Below, piece by piece: positions 1 through 11,562 of a stretch of 64,000 nucleotides of DNA (position 1 is its first letter; each line of letters starts with the position of its first letter). The stretch lies in contig LS997567.1 of the NCBI GenBank assembly GCA_000469685.2, forward strand, positions 10,141,690-10,205,689. The letters are read 5' to 3'. Below the pieces are notes generated by a model. The model ran no database searches and had not been told where the DNA came from. It was given only the letters and a program-made list of their open reading frames with translations. This DNA comes from Haemonchus contortus (taxonomy: Eukaryota; Nematoda; Chromadorea; Rhabditida; Trichostrongylidae). A program made the translations under genes and the position numbers.

Positions 1-1322
1 GCTAATATATTGCTAATCAATGATCACTTCTTAACTGAAACAACAAGTGATAAAGCATGTTCCTGAGGAATGCACGACAATTATTGCAGTACAAGGTTAC
101 AATATTTGCCCAGGATCCACCAGTTTCAGCAAATGCCATTCGTTCTTACATTTCGGCGTTCTACATATTATTTCCACTGTGAAAGCATGTTCTCTATGAG
201 ACTTATAAGTGGCGAGTAGGGTGGAGGAACGGACAAGCGGCCAACATTGTTTTCAATCTGAACTCTCACTTGCTGAACTTAGTGGAATCGGACATTTTTC
301 ATCAAAGACAGTGCTCATCGAAGAAGTGGCAAAAGTGTTTTGTGTTGAAGGCAGCAGCTTTCAGTGCAAGATGTATCGCTCACTGACTTTTCATGACACA
401 GCTGACGAATATGTTTCTTGGACAAAGCCCTGGTTTGCAATGCTACTAATTGACCTCGTCTCTCGCGCTTGGCGACTTGTGCCCAACCTCGTCATTGTAA
501 AGATGTAAGTTTAGACTGAGTAAAGGATCCTATGGATGTATCGGGGTATGGATATATTGCCTCGATTTACGAAATTTGATGCAAAATTCAAGAAATCGAT
601 TGCAAAGTTTACGGCACTGCTTCACAAATACGAACTGATTGCAAAACTCAATAAATAGATTGGAAAAAATTACGGAATCGGTTAGAATATGTACGAGATT
701 GAAGGGGAACACTGTGAAATTATTAGCACTTTATACAAAATGGACTACAACGTCAGCGAATTGGGTTGGAAAACAGTGCAGTAATGAGTGAACAAAGGCA
801 TTAGTGAACTTCAACCGTGTTAGCTCTCCTAGAAGTCAATTATGGGAAGAAAAGAGTGTGGAAAAGTGCTCTAAAAGATGTTTCATTAACTTCGCCAGAG
901 CAGAGCAGAAAATAAATCTGGCCCTTCCTGTTTCCATGACGACGGAGCGCAACCCGAACTGGACAACACATGAGAATTTCCATGTGCGGCTTTCTATGAA
1001 CCTCGGCATACTAAGTATTACTGGGTTTATTGTCCTCTTGAACTCTTCTTGAGGCTTGTATATAAGCTTTATTAGGCTCAAGTTTCGGCGGGATCGCCTT
1101 CTTAAGAGCCTGAAAGGAAGTAGCGATCTGTGACAATCCGATCGAACGTCCCCACCAACCCACCAAAGTTCGACACCTCTAGGCTATGCAGGTAATCGAA
1201 GGGAGAACCCCTCACCTTGTAGCTTTGTGGATCCTTTGATACCTCCCAGCGAAAGATGGATCCAACTTGCCAGTGAAAGCTAGGCTATGTCCTCATTCAA
1301 AGCCTTTGTGGGAAGGTCAACC
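1..1322. other. No recognisable gene
   Basis: Short open frames occur here (for example 209-508 plus and 804-1052 plus) but none shows a domain, repeat or motif I recognise. The last ~240 bases before 1323 lie directly 3' of the Penelope-like coding remnant on the minus strand and may be its 3' untranslated region; that is inference from position only. Confidence 0.4.
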
Positions 1323-2560
1323 TTATATGAGGTTGTAGCTCCCGCGTGATTGCGGAACATTCTTCCCTACGATTCGTTTTTGGATTGGTGACCTGTAACG
1401 AAATGCCTCAGTAATTTTACATGCGCACAAGTGCGACTCCTGTGCCACGACCTCCACGGTCATATCAGAAAAGCCTCCGTTATACTTTTGAATTCGGTTA
1501 CTACCTAACGCAGTAAACTCTTTATGCCTCATACCATTCAGATGCTCCTTAACAGCCACGTGGAGTGGTCTCGCCGCTTCGTCAGTATACTTGTCACCAC
1601 AATCACGACAAGTAGTTTTGTAGAACACCCCAGATATGTTACAATCACCCTCCCTGCCAGCTGGACAGACCACACAGTTTGGATTGCACATAGGAGGTCG
1701 GATAGTTTATTCCGACCCAGGTGCTTCTTTCGAATAAAGGGTGGCACGTTTGCAATAGCAGCTGAATTTTCAGAACCTGATCTCTTGAAACGCTTTCTAA
1801 TGTAGATCACAGATCACAGAAATAAATTGTGGTAGAAAGAAATCTTTCCTTCAATTGAGGTACTACCATGTATGAGAATCAGTGTAGAAGCCAGGATCAT
1901 GTAGAAGTCCTACGTTTGGTAGAAAAATTGTAGCAGCCATTCGACCAAGGTATATCGCGTGCTCTTTCGCTCATCCTCTCCAAAGCGAATCTCCTCCTGG
2001 TGTGGAACATATTCCTAACTACCGCTCGTTTCGTGAAAAAAGGTGAGCATGGTGATGATAATGATGTTCTTGTTGCAGGGTTACTGTACCACTTCGTAAC
2101 AATCATATGGTCCAGTCACCTCACTCGAACGTTTATGGAAGCAAGCCGACTTTCGGTCGGTTCTTCTTGTGTTAATTTGATAGGCTCTGATCGTGAGTTT
2201 AGTAGGCCACATCTTTTCTTCCTGTGTTGCACAGACTATGGAGCAACCATCGATATACCTGCAGTAAAGTAGGGGCAGGTATTCCAGCACAGGCACTTCA
2301 GCTTTGGCTATAAATGATGCGGCCAGAACAGGTGTAAATCGCTATCCCATAGCCAAGCCTCTAGTTTGTGAGAAATACCTTCCCGATCAATTGAAAAGTG
2401 TTACAACTAATAGGCACTTCTTCATACATAATTACCATCACCTAGGATATAGACAGCCCTCGCACGGTAATATCCAAGCAAGAAATCCGGATAGGGCTTC
2501 CAGCAGACCCTATGCAGGCATTTTTGTAGAGAGCTTCTAAATTAAAGGATTCCATAAAGC
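1323..2560 (-). pseudogene. Penelope-like element remnant (PLE-1): RT C-terminal part plus GIY-YIG endonuclease
   Basis: Read on the minus strand, about 2330-2220 encodes the reverse-transcriptase catalytic stretch PVLEYLPLLYCRYIDGC, where YIDG replaces the usual YIDD. About 2106-2000 encodes TKWYSNPA and KRAVVRNMF, conserved in this PLE lineage after the palm domain. At 1691-1323 comes the linker CVVCPAGREGDCN followed by a GIY-YIG-like segment (GVFYKTTCRDCGDKYTDEA, then HVAVKEHLNGM). Known PLEs have this order: RT, linker, then GIY-YIG nuclease, which cuts target DNA for target-primed reverse transcription. The pieces lie in different frames and contain stops, so the copy is dead. The RT N-terminus is missing or too decayed to see. 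It belongs to the same lineage as the copies at 60.6-63.3 kb, and not to the one at 5.8-10 and 21.4-25 kb. Confidence 0.85.
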
Positions 2561-2599
2561 ACGACCCACTGGGATGCATGCGCCAAGGCGAGCCAGAAG

Positions 2600-3715
2600 T
2601 ATTTGACTGTTAGGGAGATAGGAATTATGAAGTTGAGAAGCTGCACTAGAATATATCAAAAAACCATGCCATTCCGTCAGTAGGACTATCCAGTCAGCTT
2701 GCGACAGGACGGACTTTCACGGAAGTGGGACTGATAGAAGTTGCATCTAAAAACTTATGTGTCTTTATTACCAGATACTGGACTGGACAACAAGGCGACT
2801 CGAGTTCGTGGTATGTTATTAGGGCTGAACTCGTTCCTGCAGAACGTGCCTCAGAAACCCACTGTGGTTTGCTCTACGAAGCTGCAGTTGTGACTCTTTA
2901 GGAGAGGCTGGGCGGTAGTGAGAAGTGTCCCCCCGATGGTGTTCCATTATTTCACAGTCACGTTCTCTGGGAATCACTGAATTAGCCTGTTCTGTCACTG
3001 ACAGAAACCTTATAGCTCGAGACTTTGGTCCCAGATTTCCCTAATTGATTTTTGGTTCTCTTTTCAATCGCCTGCATGCTCTGAGACTCTCGAACTTTAT
3101 TGAGCGATTTATAGGATAGTAACAGATCATTGCGATCCTTCCATTCTGGAGATGCTAGATGATAGATGCTAATAGTGTTTATCTTGGAGAGCATTTGCTT
3201 CGAATGCTAGGCGGCTGTATCCAGCGCCAATCATTGCTTGCAGCACAAGATGTTTGACCTTCAACGAATGGTACAACAGTGCGTGGGGCCCTCAGATATG
3301 ATTTTGTACATTTGGCCAAGCTGAAAGAACTTGACTCGGCTGAATTTCAACCTTGTCGCTCCGATCAGAGCCTGGTAGTTGGGGATGCGTGAGATCTATC
3401 TCAATCGGACGGCACTTCAGACATAGTCTATAGATACCTAGATCGATTCTGCAGGTTCAGGTTGCCTATATGTACTGACGAACTCATGTGAATGTAAGGA
3501 TGACCTTCAAACCTTCCCACAGTGGTTAGACTCCGATTGCCTGACCCTGTAAGTGAAGCCAATATCGATCGAAGTTTCACAGCTTGAGAAAAGGACGAGT
3601 TCGTCTGTTATGACCAGGCATCCGTTTTTCCATCAACTTTCTTTGGGCAATTCCTGCTAATATGCTTCTGAAGCTTTCATGTTGAGATCATAGACTTTCG
3701 CATGAAACTTCGCTT
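2600..3715. other. No recognisable gene
   Basis: No open frame here has recognisable content. The minus-strand frame at 2982-3194 (70 codons) has no motif. Part of the stretch may be decayed untranslated sequence of the neighbouring retroelements, but I see no direct support. Confidence 0.35.
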
Positions 3716-3719
3716 TCTA

Positions 3720-3818
3720 ATCACACTTGGTACAGTGACGGCGGGTGGTTCATTTGCTACTCACCCATTACGCTAGTTGTGGCTCCCTCAGTGGAGTGCA
3801 TCAATAAATAAATAAATT
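3720..3818 (+). repeat. LINE-type 3' end ending in (AATA)n
   Basis: The stretch ends in a short AATAAATAAATAAAT run after a GC-richer unique segment. Many nematode LINEs end in a short tandem AT-rich repeat like this. It lies on the same strand as the RTE-like remnant that follows, so it may be the tail of a separate, older copy. No coding remnant of it is visible upstream. Confidence 0.35.
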
Positions 3819-4089
3819 GAAGAAAAACGTGAGTGCTACCTTTAATTCTGTACCTTCGTACCGTTGCCTCTGGTGATTTCCCACGGAGTTCCAAGTTTGA
3901 TCTGTATAGACCATCTAGCTGTTCTGTTAACCCACATAAAAAACCTTACGGTCTCACCTACCTACTAGACGAAGAATATCTCGACTGCTCTACCCGAAGG
4001 TGGTCCAGGCACTTGGGTCTGGCTCGCACCGCTGCTGGCCTGTACTGCTAGTCCTCTATTGCCGTTACATAGACGACTGGTTCAACGTT

Positions 4090-5180
4090 CACTGAACTCA
4101 AAAAGGAATGGTCACAAATTTTGAGCTGCTTTACAAACATGCTGCTAAAATCCGATTCACAAGTGAAATGGTGAAAACGAATGATGGCTTCCTCTCCTTA
4201 TCAAGCAAATCTTTCAGCGAAAGTTTCTGAGAACGAGTGAGTATCGAGAGCCCGTCAGTGAGATATTCTGGATCGTCTCAGGTTGGCACATCTGTTCAAG
4301 GCTAAACGGCGATTACGTTAGACATGTTCAGTAAAGATAAAACGGTCTCATCTGCTTGTCAAGAAAGAGGTGACTTCGAGGGTCTCAGAAAATGGCGGGC
4401 TCAAAGAAATATCCCCAAAACAGCTATGCTTTTGCAGAGATTGGCTCTGAACCCGTTCGTTCGTTTTCTTGTTAACGTTGGATGTCATCACAAACGGACT
4501 TCTGGATAGACTACTGAAAACCATCGTTCATGTTGATCACATCACTACTGTTGGGCTTCTGAAAGTCACTTGTAGGCTGCCTTCGGTAGGGCATCGAAAG
4601 TTTCCAGAATCCTGGTGTCCGATCATGCCTGCACAGGCTGTTGCACGGTGGCGTGGAACGGTTTGTGAGGCTCTAACAAGAGCAACTGGATGAAGTGCAG
4701 AAAGGTCAGTGGCGTGCTCTTTGAAAGAAGGTGCTCAGAGATCTCCATGAAGGGATGTACCAGACAGTGATAGGGCCCACCACGCTATGGGGAGGCGAGT
4801 GCTAGTTACTAGGCGAGTCATGAGAGACAACTTCACGGCGCAGAAATGAGAGTGTTGGGATGGGTCTGAACATCAGTGGACCGATTGAGAAGCAAAAAAG
4901 TCAGAACGATCATGTAAACAACCTCTTTCCACATGAATAGGGGAGAGAGACCAATGATGATATGGGCACGTAGCAAGAAGATTAGAAGAATTCCCGTTGA
5001 GAAAAGCAATGAAATCCGATGCCCCAGGTGACCACGATGACAAAAGAAAAGTGGTAGGAGGTTCAAGAAGGACCTCTTGGATATCAAGATGGCTGCAGAG
5101 GATGCTGTAGATAGAATAAATTGACGACGGTTAGCAAGAGCAGCGAACCGTGCGATCGCGCCGTATCAGCACTAGGGAGA
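4090..5180 (+). pseudogene. RTE-type LINE reverse-transcriptase 3' remnant
   Basis: Several frames on the plus strand together match the RT palm to C-terminus of RTE-clade LINEs. At 4469-4560 the protein reads LDVITNGLLDRLLKTIVHVDHIT, matching the palm region with VDHI where YVDDI is expected. About 4685-4790 carries WMKCRKVSGVLFERRCSE and MYQTVIGPTTLWGGEC, the thumb region usually reading Y(R/Q)TVIRP..LYG.ECW. At 4845-5150 comes the RTE tail: a LNISGPIEK-like segment, HM.RR-type residues, then a lysine/arginine-rich stretch ending in a DRI-WRRLARAANRA-like sequence near 5110-5155. Many frameshifts and stops and the altered catalytic motif show a dead copy. The endonuclease domain is absent. 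Confidence 0.7.
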
Positions 5181-5189
5181 CGAAGGAGA

Positions 5190-5815
5190 AAACCAATGCC
5201 TCCCCAAATCCCAAATATTTTAGTAGAAGATTACTCGTACCTGCCGTACTCAAATTTGAATTCCGATTATCAGGAGAAGGTATGTCTTTTAAGTCGTGTA
5301 GGGCTTCCTCAGTCCAGACTTGAGAATGGCTATGCCAAAGAGTGGCTCCCATGATATAAATGTGGTGGTTAAGGTCCTTTTCATGGGTCTGAAGCTGTAG
5401 ATGATGGGAAACCGTTTGTTTGACTCCTTCTATGTTACTCCATACTTTATCATTTGCTATAGTGGGCGGCAATGTTACTGCATGAAGCTACGTATGATCC
5501 ACCTATAGAGGACAGTGAATGATCTAATCAACTCAACCTAATGGCCCCACTTACAGGAACTAATTCCATGAACTTGGTATCATGTCAGCAAGGTTTTCGG
5601 TAAGTGACCATTTTTGTCCTGAAGGCACAGTTCACGATAGTTATGGAGTTGATATTTGAAGTCAAAAGTGCAGCTCCAAATCAGTGCATCGGTGGTGAAA
5701 AAGGCGGGAAACTAGGAGAATTCTCAAAATATAGGTCTTCACAGAAGCAGTGATAAATGAGAGGTCTTAGGAAGACGGGCAGTAGGACCGCTTTTAGACT
5801 CTTAGATCAACCCAT
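5190..5815. other. No recognisable gene
   Basis: The stretch lies between the RTE remnant and the start of the PLE-A fragment. The minus-strand frame at 5131-5472 overlaps the RTE tail antisense and has no recognisable domain. Confidence 0.35.
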
Positions 5816-6224
5816 TTCAGCTGACCTAACACTTTCTAATGTGGAATTTAATTTTGCTATTACAAATAGGTATTATAGTTGTAAGGTGTCATCCCATTCA
5901 GATATATGAATGACTTGTTGGTTATACATGATTGAAGTGATCAAGCTATAGAAAATAAATCGCAGCAAACCTATCAAGGAGCCATAGGGTTCAGAAAACA
6001 CATTTATCAGGACACAAAAGTAACTAGTTAGACTTGTCAGTTGACATTCAACTTGATAGCATTATAGCTATGCTCTTTAAAAAGACACATGATTTAAATT
6101 TTGAAGTTATAATAATCTCACACCATTACGCTAGCATACCCCTTTCCAATAAGGTCTCGGTCATATACACAGAGTCAATATGTATAGCGAATAGTTGTAC
6201 TATCTTTGAAAGTTCTATTACTAA

Positions 6225-7426
6225 CAAGGGAAGGATCCCAAGTCGAAGTGACCATTCGTTATGAGACCTACTCTGCTAGACGTACTTTTCGATACTGATT
6301 TCGAATCTGCATTCAAAATCTGCCAGGCCAGACGATTCTTCAAACGAAGTTGTGAAGGTGGTCTCCGGAGGGTGCTCAAATGGGCGGGCACAAAAGACAT
6401 GCTCTCCGTCAGAACTGTAGTGGCGAATTACGTAGAGGTAAGCGTGACGCTTCAAAGGTATGGATCAGGTATGGTGGACGACGGGGGTTTTTGAATTTTG
6501 CAGGTCTTTTTCCTCCGAGTTGTTGAAATCTTTTTATGCAGGTTTTAACGCCTTCGGCGACTTCTTGAAGCCTAAGGTGATTTAACTCCTGCCGAAGTCG
6601 TCTTCCTCCACGCAATGATATCGACCAGTTTTTGAAAAAGCTGGAGGTTGCGGTCGATTTCATAAAAGGTTAGGGTTGCCATAATGCAAGCGCGACAAAG
6701 TATGGTATATCTGAATGGAAGTAACACTAAAGAACAGGAATTATGTTTTGCTCAGAGTTGACAGTGTCGCACCTGTTGGAGCACCCCGATTCCTGTCGTG
6801 TCGAACGCGCCCCCGCAATGAAGGAGCAGAAGTCGGTGATAGTTTCTCCTCTATCTTGGCTGCTGATCCACTATGGGAACCCGATAATAAAGAACAAACA
6901 GTAAGCAAACCCAGAGGGTCGTTGATGTTTGGTAGTGTGGAAGTGGCCAAAAAGCAGTGTTCGAAGGGCAGGAACAGGGTCCTACTGTAAATTTGAAATG
7001 TACAAGAATGGAATTGTTGTCATGTTAATGGTTGGAGATTTCAAATGGTTCAAGTGGAAACTGACCCACCTCCTGCAACTAAAAAGTCGCTGAAGGGGGT
7101 GCAACTTGCAATAAAAGGTTTTAACAATCCGGAGAAAAAAGGCCTGCAAAATGCAAAAAACGGTGTCGCCCCCCAAACCCGACCCCTGGTCCCATGCTTA
7201 TGAGGCGTCACGCTTACCTCTACTCAAGCCGCCACTGTAGGTCTGCTAGCGACCCTGTCTTTCGTGTATGCCCACGTTGAGCGCTCTCCGAAAACCACCT
7301 CCACTACTTCGTTCATAAAATTGTTTGACAAATTTCGAATGCAGGATCGTAATCAGTATCAAAAAATACGTCTAGCAGTGCAAGTCTCATTAGAAAGGGC
7401 CACTCCGACTTGAGATCCTTCCCTTG
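6225..7426. mobile_element. Non-autonomous foldback DNA transposon with TAA target duplication
   Basis: Both ends read CAAGGGAAGGATC inward, as perfect terminal inverted repeats. Imperfect inverted similarity continues for about 370 bases on each side (6225-6600 against 7060-7426). TAA occurs immediately outside both ends (6222-6224 and 7427-7429), while the paralogous PLE copy near 24655 has a single TAA there. A 3-bp TWA duplication suits the PIF/Harbinger superfamily, but there is no transposase to confirm it. The short open frames inside carry no transposase motif. Confidence 0.75.
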
Positions 7427-7549
7427 TAAGCCTAATGAAAAGAAAAGAGCCCTATTGAATAATGGGCACTCTGAAGGATTTATTATGGCTTGTATTATCA
7501 AAAGTATCCTACTATATATAACGCGCTAAGTGTGTCTGTTGGTTTGTCT

Positions 7550-7556
<7 letters not shown>

Positions 7557-7597
<41 letters not shown>
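7557..7597. repeat. (TG)n microsatellite
   Basis: About 20 uninterrupted TG units near the Helitron 5' end, extending a TG/TTTG-rich stretch that begins directly after the terminus. Confidence 0.95.
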
Positions 7598-7598
<1 letters not shown>

Positions 7599-7600
<2 letters not shown>

Positions 7601-9460
7601 ACCGGAAATTCATAACTCCGGTTCCCGTCGACCTAGAGAGTTCAAATTTGGTAGGTGTAAGGGGGGCAGGATGGGAACACTAATGGTGGGTGGTGGGGCC
7701 GGACTCCGCCCACAGGGGGCGGAGTTTGTGCGAAACAAATGTTTGAGCAGAAAGTCATAACTTCTGTCCCCGTCGACCTAGAGAGTTCAAATTTGGTAGG
7801 TGTAAGGAAAGCAGGATGGGAACACTAATGGTGGGTGGTGGGGCCGGACTCCGCCCACAAGGGGCGGGGTTTGTACGAAACAAATGTTTGACCGGAAATT
7901 CATAACTCCGGTTCCCGTCGACCTAGAGAGTTCAAATTCGGTAGGTGTAAGGTGGGCAGGATGGGAACACTTATGGTGGGTGGTAGGACCGGACTCCGCC
8001 AACAGGGGGCGGTGTTTGTGTGAAAAACTTTAACTTAGACCTAGAGCGTTCAAATTTGGTTAGAGTACAGATGGCAGGATGGAAACACTTATGGTGGGTG
8101 GAAGGACCGGACTCCGCCCACAAGAGGCGGGGTTTGTGTGAAAAACTTTAACTTGGATCTAGAGCGTTCAAATTTGGTAGGAGTACAGGCGGCAGGGTGA
8201 AAATACATATGGTGGGTGGCAGGACCGGACTCCGCCCGCAGGGGGCGGGGTTTGTGCGAAACAAATGTTTGAGCAGAAAGTCATAACTTCTGTCCCCGTC
8301 GACCTAGAGAGTTCAAATTTGGTAGGTGTAAGGAAAGCAGGATGGGAACACTAATGGTGGGTGGTGGGGCCGGACTCCGCCTACAGGGGGCGGGGTTTGT
8401 GCGAAACAAATGTTTGAGCAGAAAGTCATAACTTCTGTCCCCGTCGACCTAGAGAGTTCAAATTTGGTAGGTGTAAGGAAAGCAGGATGGGAACACTAAT
8501 GGTGGGTGGTGGGGCCGGACTCCGCCTACAGGGGGCGGGGTTTGTGCGAAACAAATGTTTGAGCAGAAAGTCATAACTTCTGTCCCCGTCGACCTAGAGA
8601 GTTCAAATTTGGTAGGTGTAAGGGAAGCAGGATGGGAACACTAATGGTGGGTGGTGGGGCCGGACTCCGCCCACAGGGGGCGGAGTTTGTGCGAAACAAA
8701 TGTTTGAGCAGAAAGTCATAACTTCTGTCCCCGTCGACCTAGAGAGTTCAAATTTGGTAGGTGTAAGGGGGGCAGGATGGGAACACTAATGGTGGGTGGT
8801 AGTACCGGACTCCGCCCACAAGGGGCGGGGTTTGTGCGAAACAAATGTTTGAGCAGAAAGTCATAACTTCTGTCCCCGTCGACCTAGAGAGTTCAAATTT
8901 GGTAGGTGTAAGGGGGGCAGGATGGGAACACTAATGGTGGGTGGTAGTACCGGACTCCGCCCACAAGGGGCGGGGTTTGTGTGAAAAACTTAAACTTGGA
9001 CCTAGAGCGTTCAAATTTGGTAGGAATACAGGCGGCAGGGTGGAAACACTTATGGTGGGTGGCAGGACCGGACTCCGCCCACAAGGGGCGGGGTTTGTGT
9101 GAAAAACCTAAACTTGGACCTAGAGCGTTCAAATTTGGTAGGAAGCCAGGCGGCAGGGTGGAAACACTTATGGTGGGTGGCAGGACCGGACTCCGCCCAC
9201 AAGGGGCGGGGGAGGTTGAGCGGAAAATCATAACTCCTCAAGGGTGCAGGGCTTACAGAGATATGTCAAAATGGACCTAGAGCGGTCAAACTTAGTAGGA
9301 ATACGGGAGGCAGGATAGGAACACTGATGATAGGTTGCAAGACCAAACTCCGCCCCAAAGGACTGGGCGTGAATAAATACTGTTAGTTCGGACCCAGACC
9401 GTTGAAGCTTGAAGGCACAAGGAGTTGGCTGGGAACATTGATGGTAGCTAACATAGTAGA
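7599..9460. repeat. Minisatellite of ~145-bp and ~120-bp units
   Basis: Type I units of 144-145 bp start at about 7599, 7744, 7889, 8268, 8413, 8557, 8702 and 8846. Shorter type II units (~120 bp, starting GTGAAAAACTTTAACTTGGA-like) start near 8021, 8140, 8981 and 9101, and decayed units run to about 9460. Each unit contains a self-complementary CCGCCCACAGGGGGCGG core. The order I-I-I-II-II-I-I-I-I-I-II-II suggests unit types were amplified in blocks. Long open frames across it (8893-9231 minus, 8981-9280 plus) are by-products of the repeat. Confidence 0.95.
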
Positions 9461-10108
9461 CTCAGCCGCGATGAAGTGTCTGAATACTTTTTTCTCTAAA
9501 TAATCGCCTTTGTGATATAATGCGATGTTCTATTCGGACACAGCGAAGATGGCTTACAGAAAAAATCGCTCACAATTTGAAGCTAATACTGAGGGTGTAC
9601 AGCTTTCAAAGAAAAAGTAGAATCCGATGTGTTATTTGCGCATAGCAGATTTCTCAGAGGAAGGAGGAGCGCCCGGCGTAGCCGGGCGAACCCATTAGAA
9701 GGAGGGAAGCCCGGCGTTAGCTGGGCGGCCCGACTGGTTTGTAATAACATATGTATAGACTATAAAAAAAATAATAGTGATAAACTCGTAAAAATTAGGG
9801 AATTGGTTGTAAGCTTAGATAGTAGGATATTTCCCCATTCTATTCAGATTGATCATGATTACTGCACTTCGTTTCTCATCGTTATTACCAGATTGCGAAA
9901 ATATTGTATTGAAATTCAGTTTCTCCATCCCACGATATTGTCCTTACAATTTTATGGCTTTATTCACGTTTTCTGGTCAGTTATTCTACTAATATCATCA
10001 CAGGTATGTTTGTTTGTTTAGGTATCCCGCTCCCTTTGCATATGTTTTCGTCGACTTAAATGGTAACGCGCTCTAATATCGACTAATGTTTGACTGCGTA
10101 TCAAACAT

Positions 10109-11554
10109 GATCGCATCTAAAATAGGGGACTCTCCGGCGCGTGTCGCGTGCGTGTCTCTTGGCCCATTGCCAAATGTGGTTTACTCTCCTCGACCGGAGT
10201 TGTTTCACTACTGTTTGCTACAGGAATACACAGCGAACACTTTCCTATGGTCGCCACACTATTATTCCTTAATGTTCTGGCTCGCTGAGAGTTTACCTAA
10301 GTTTCTAAGTTGTTCATTAGTCGCGGCAAACCCCCTCTTCCTATTCGATGATCTCCATGTATTCGCTACTCCCTACATTCTTGCACGTTAGATGCAAGTG
10401 CTGCTGCTTATTCTACAACTGCTTACTCTTACGCAAGTTCCTTTAGGAGTGAAAGTACATTTTTTGATTCTAACTTAATGTAAGTTTAACCACCACATGA
10501 GGAACAAATACGATCCCTGACCTTGCTTCCCCCGTTTTCGAGTGTTGTAGTAGCTTTTACAAACTGAGTATTGCAAACCCTCTACTTCACTTCGAGAATA
10601 AGAAGGCGACTTGCCCTTCCATAGAGATTTCCTTACACCTAACTGCTGTGATTGCTACCGCTTTAACTCATGCACTGATGCCATGACTCCAAAAGCGGGA
10701 AACATGTTCTGATTTTATGATTCCAAAAGGCAAAAAACATGCGTGAGTTGCTGTTGAAATGAAAATATGTAAGTGGTCTATGCAACTACTGGAGTTCTGA
10801 TAAAACGAGATAAAAAGAGTGAGTATTGAGGATAAAATCCATTTAAACCCAACCTCATCCATCCACTTATCCTCCTCATCACCCCAGAAGTATTAGTCTC
10901 GTAACTTTGATCCAACTTGCAATTTCTTTTCTCTATCTAAGTGGCTTGAACTCTGCAGAATCCTATGACTTCATCGCATGGGACTGATCCATTGTATTTC
11001 ACTAACCCTCTGATAGTTTTTGAGGGCAATCAAATTGATCCGCAATCGTCTCCACTCTCCTAAATTAATCTTGCTCTGCAGATTCCATATGGCGGCAGAT
11101 TGCCATCGATGAGGAATCTCTCTTGTTATCCTAAATTTACCATTGCACTTCAAGCTCTACATGGCTATTCTAGAACTCTCATAGCAATCTAGCTTCTCAT
11201 CTAATCAAAGATTCTACCTGAAGTTTACATGAGGCTGCTCTTATGGCATCGGGGTGAAAGGAAGTAGAACAACTTACCCTCACGGGGAGGGCACTTGAAC
11301 GCTGAAGGTATCTATAAGGGTGAATCGCTTAGGAACATAAATAATCTCCCAAGCAAGTCAGCCTCACAACACAACCAACATATTATACATTAAGTGTTAT
11401 AGTGAGATGCTCAGTAGATGTGTTACACATGTATTCTTAAGCAGCTAGTAGTGAAATAACTCCAGTCGAGGCGAATTTACCATATTTGGCAATGGGCCAA
11501 GAGATACGCACGCGACACGCGCCGGAGAGTCCCCTATATTTTTAGATGCGATCA
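10109..11554. mobile_element. Non-autonomous DNA transposon with ~110-bp TIRs and 8-bp target duplication
   Basis: The two ends (10109-10218 and 11445-11554) are inverted copies of about 110 bases. They share the GC-rich block GGGGACTCTCCGGCGCGTGT and a following CCCATTGCCAAAT block. TCAAACAT lies directly outside both ends (10101-10108 and 11555-11562), an 8-bp target duplication consistent with a hAT or Mutator-like element. The 1.2-kb interior has no open frame with a transposase domain. Confidence 0.7.
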
Positions 11555-11562
11555 TCAAACAT

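Larger units (their letters stand above)
7507..9737 (+). mobile_element. Non-autonomous Helitron carrying a minisatellite
   Basis: The element begins TCCTACTATATATAACGCGC at 7507 and ends CTGG at 9734-9737. A GC hairpin (GCCCGGCGTTAGCTGGGC, 9709-9726) sits 7 bases before CTGG. These are classical Helitron signals: 5' TC, 3' CTRR, a subterminal 3' hairpin and insertion between A and T with no target duplication. Here A7506 and T9738 flank it, and the PLE copy at 24.73-24.75 kb shows the uninterrupted A-T site. No Rep/helicase ORF is present, so any movement would have depended on an autonomous helper. The bulk is a (TG)n tract and a ~145-bp minisatellite. A second hairpin, near-identical, lies at about 9671-9687. 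Confidence 0.85.
5818..9960 (+). mobile_element. Penelope-like element copy PLE-A, split by two later insertions
   Basis: Three blocks are collinear with the better-preserved copy at 24.25-25.25 kb: 5818-6224, 7427-7506 and 9738-9960. The first covers the RT palm, where MNDLLVIH stands for the Y-[I/M]-DD motif, and the post-palm segment ending near SNKVSVIYTESI. The second encodes the segment with KRALLNNGHSEGFIMA-like residues. The third covers a stretch rich in Leu, Ile and Val. Between blocks one and two lies a TAA-flanked foldback transposon; between two and three lies a Helitron. Removing both restores the alignment almost base for base. The copy is truncated at both ends and frame-broken, so it is non-functional. 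Confidence 0.75.

Noticed and set aside
1080..1322. Hammerhead ribozyme downstream of PLE-1, as found in some Penelope elements
   Set aside because: I looked for CTGATGA and GAAA core strings on both strands in this stretch and did not find a usable pair.
8893..9280. Long open frames on both strands within the minisatellite (8893-9231 minus, 8981-9280 plus, 9050-9241 minus)
   Set aside because: They repeat the same peptide with unit periodicity and arise from unit length, not from coding.
7599..9460. CRISPR-like array
   Set aside because: Units are long and contiguous with no short repeat/unique spacer pattern, in a eukaryotic transposon context.
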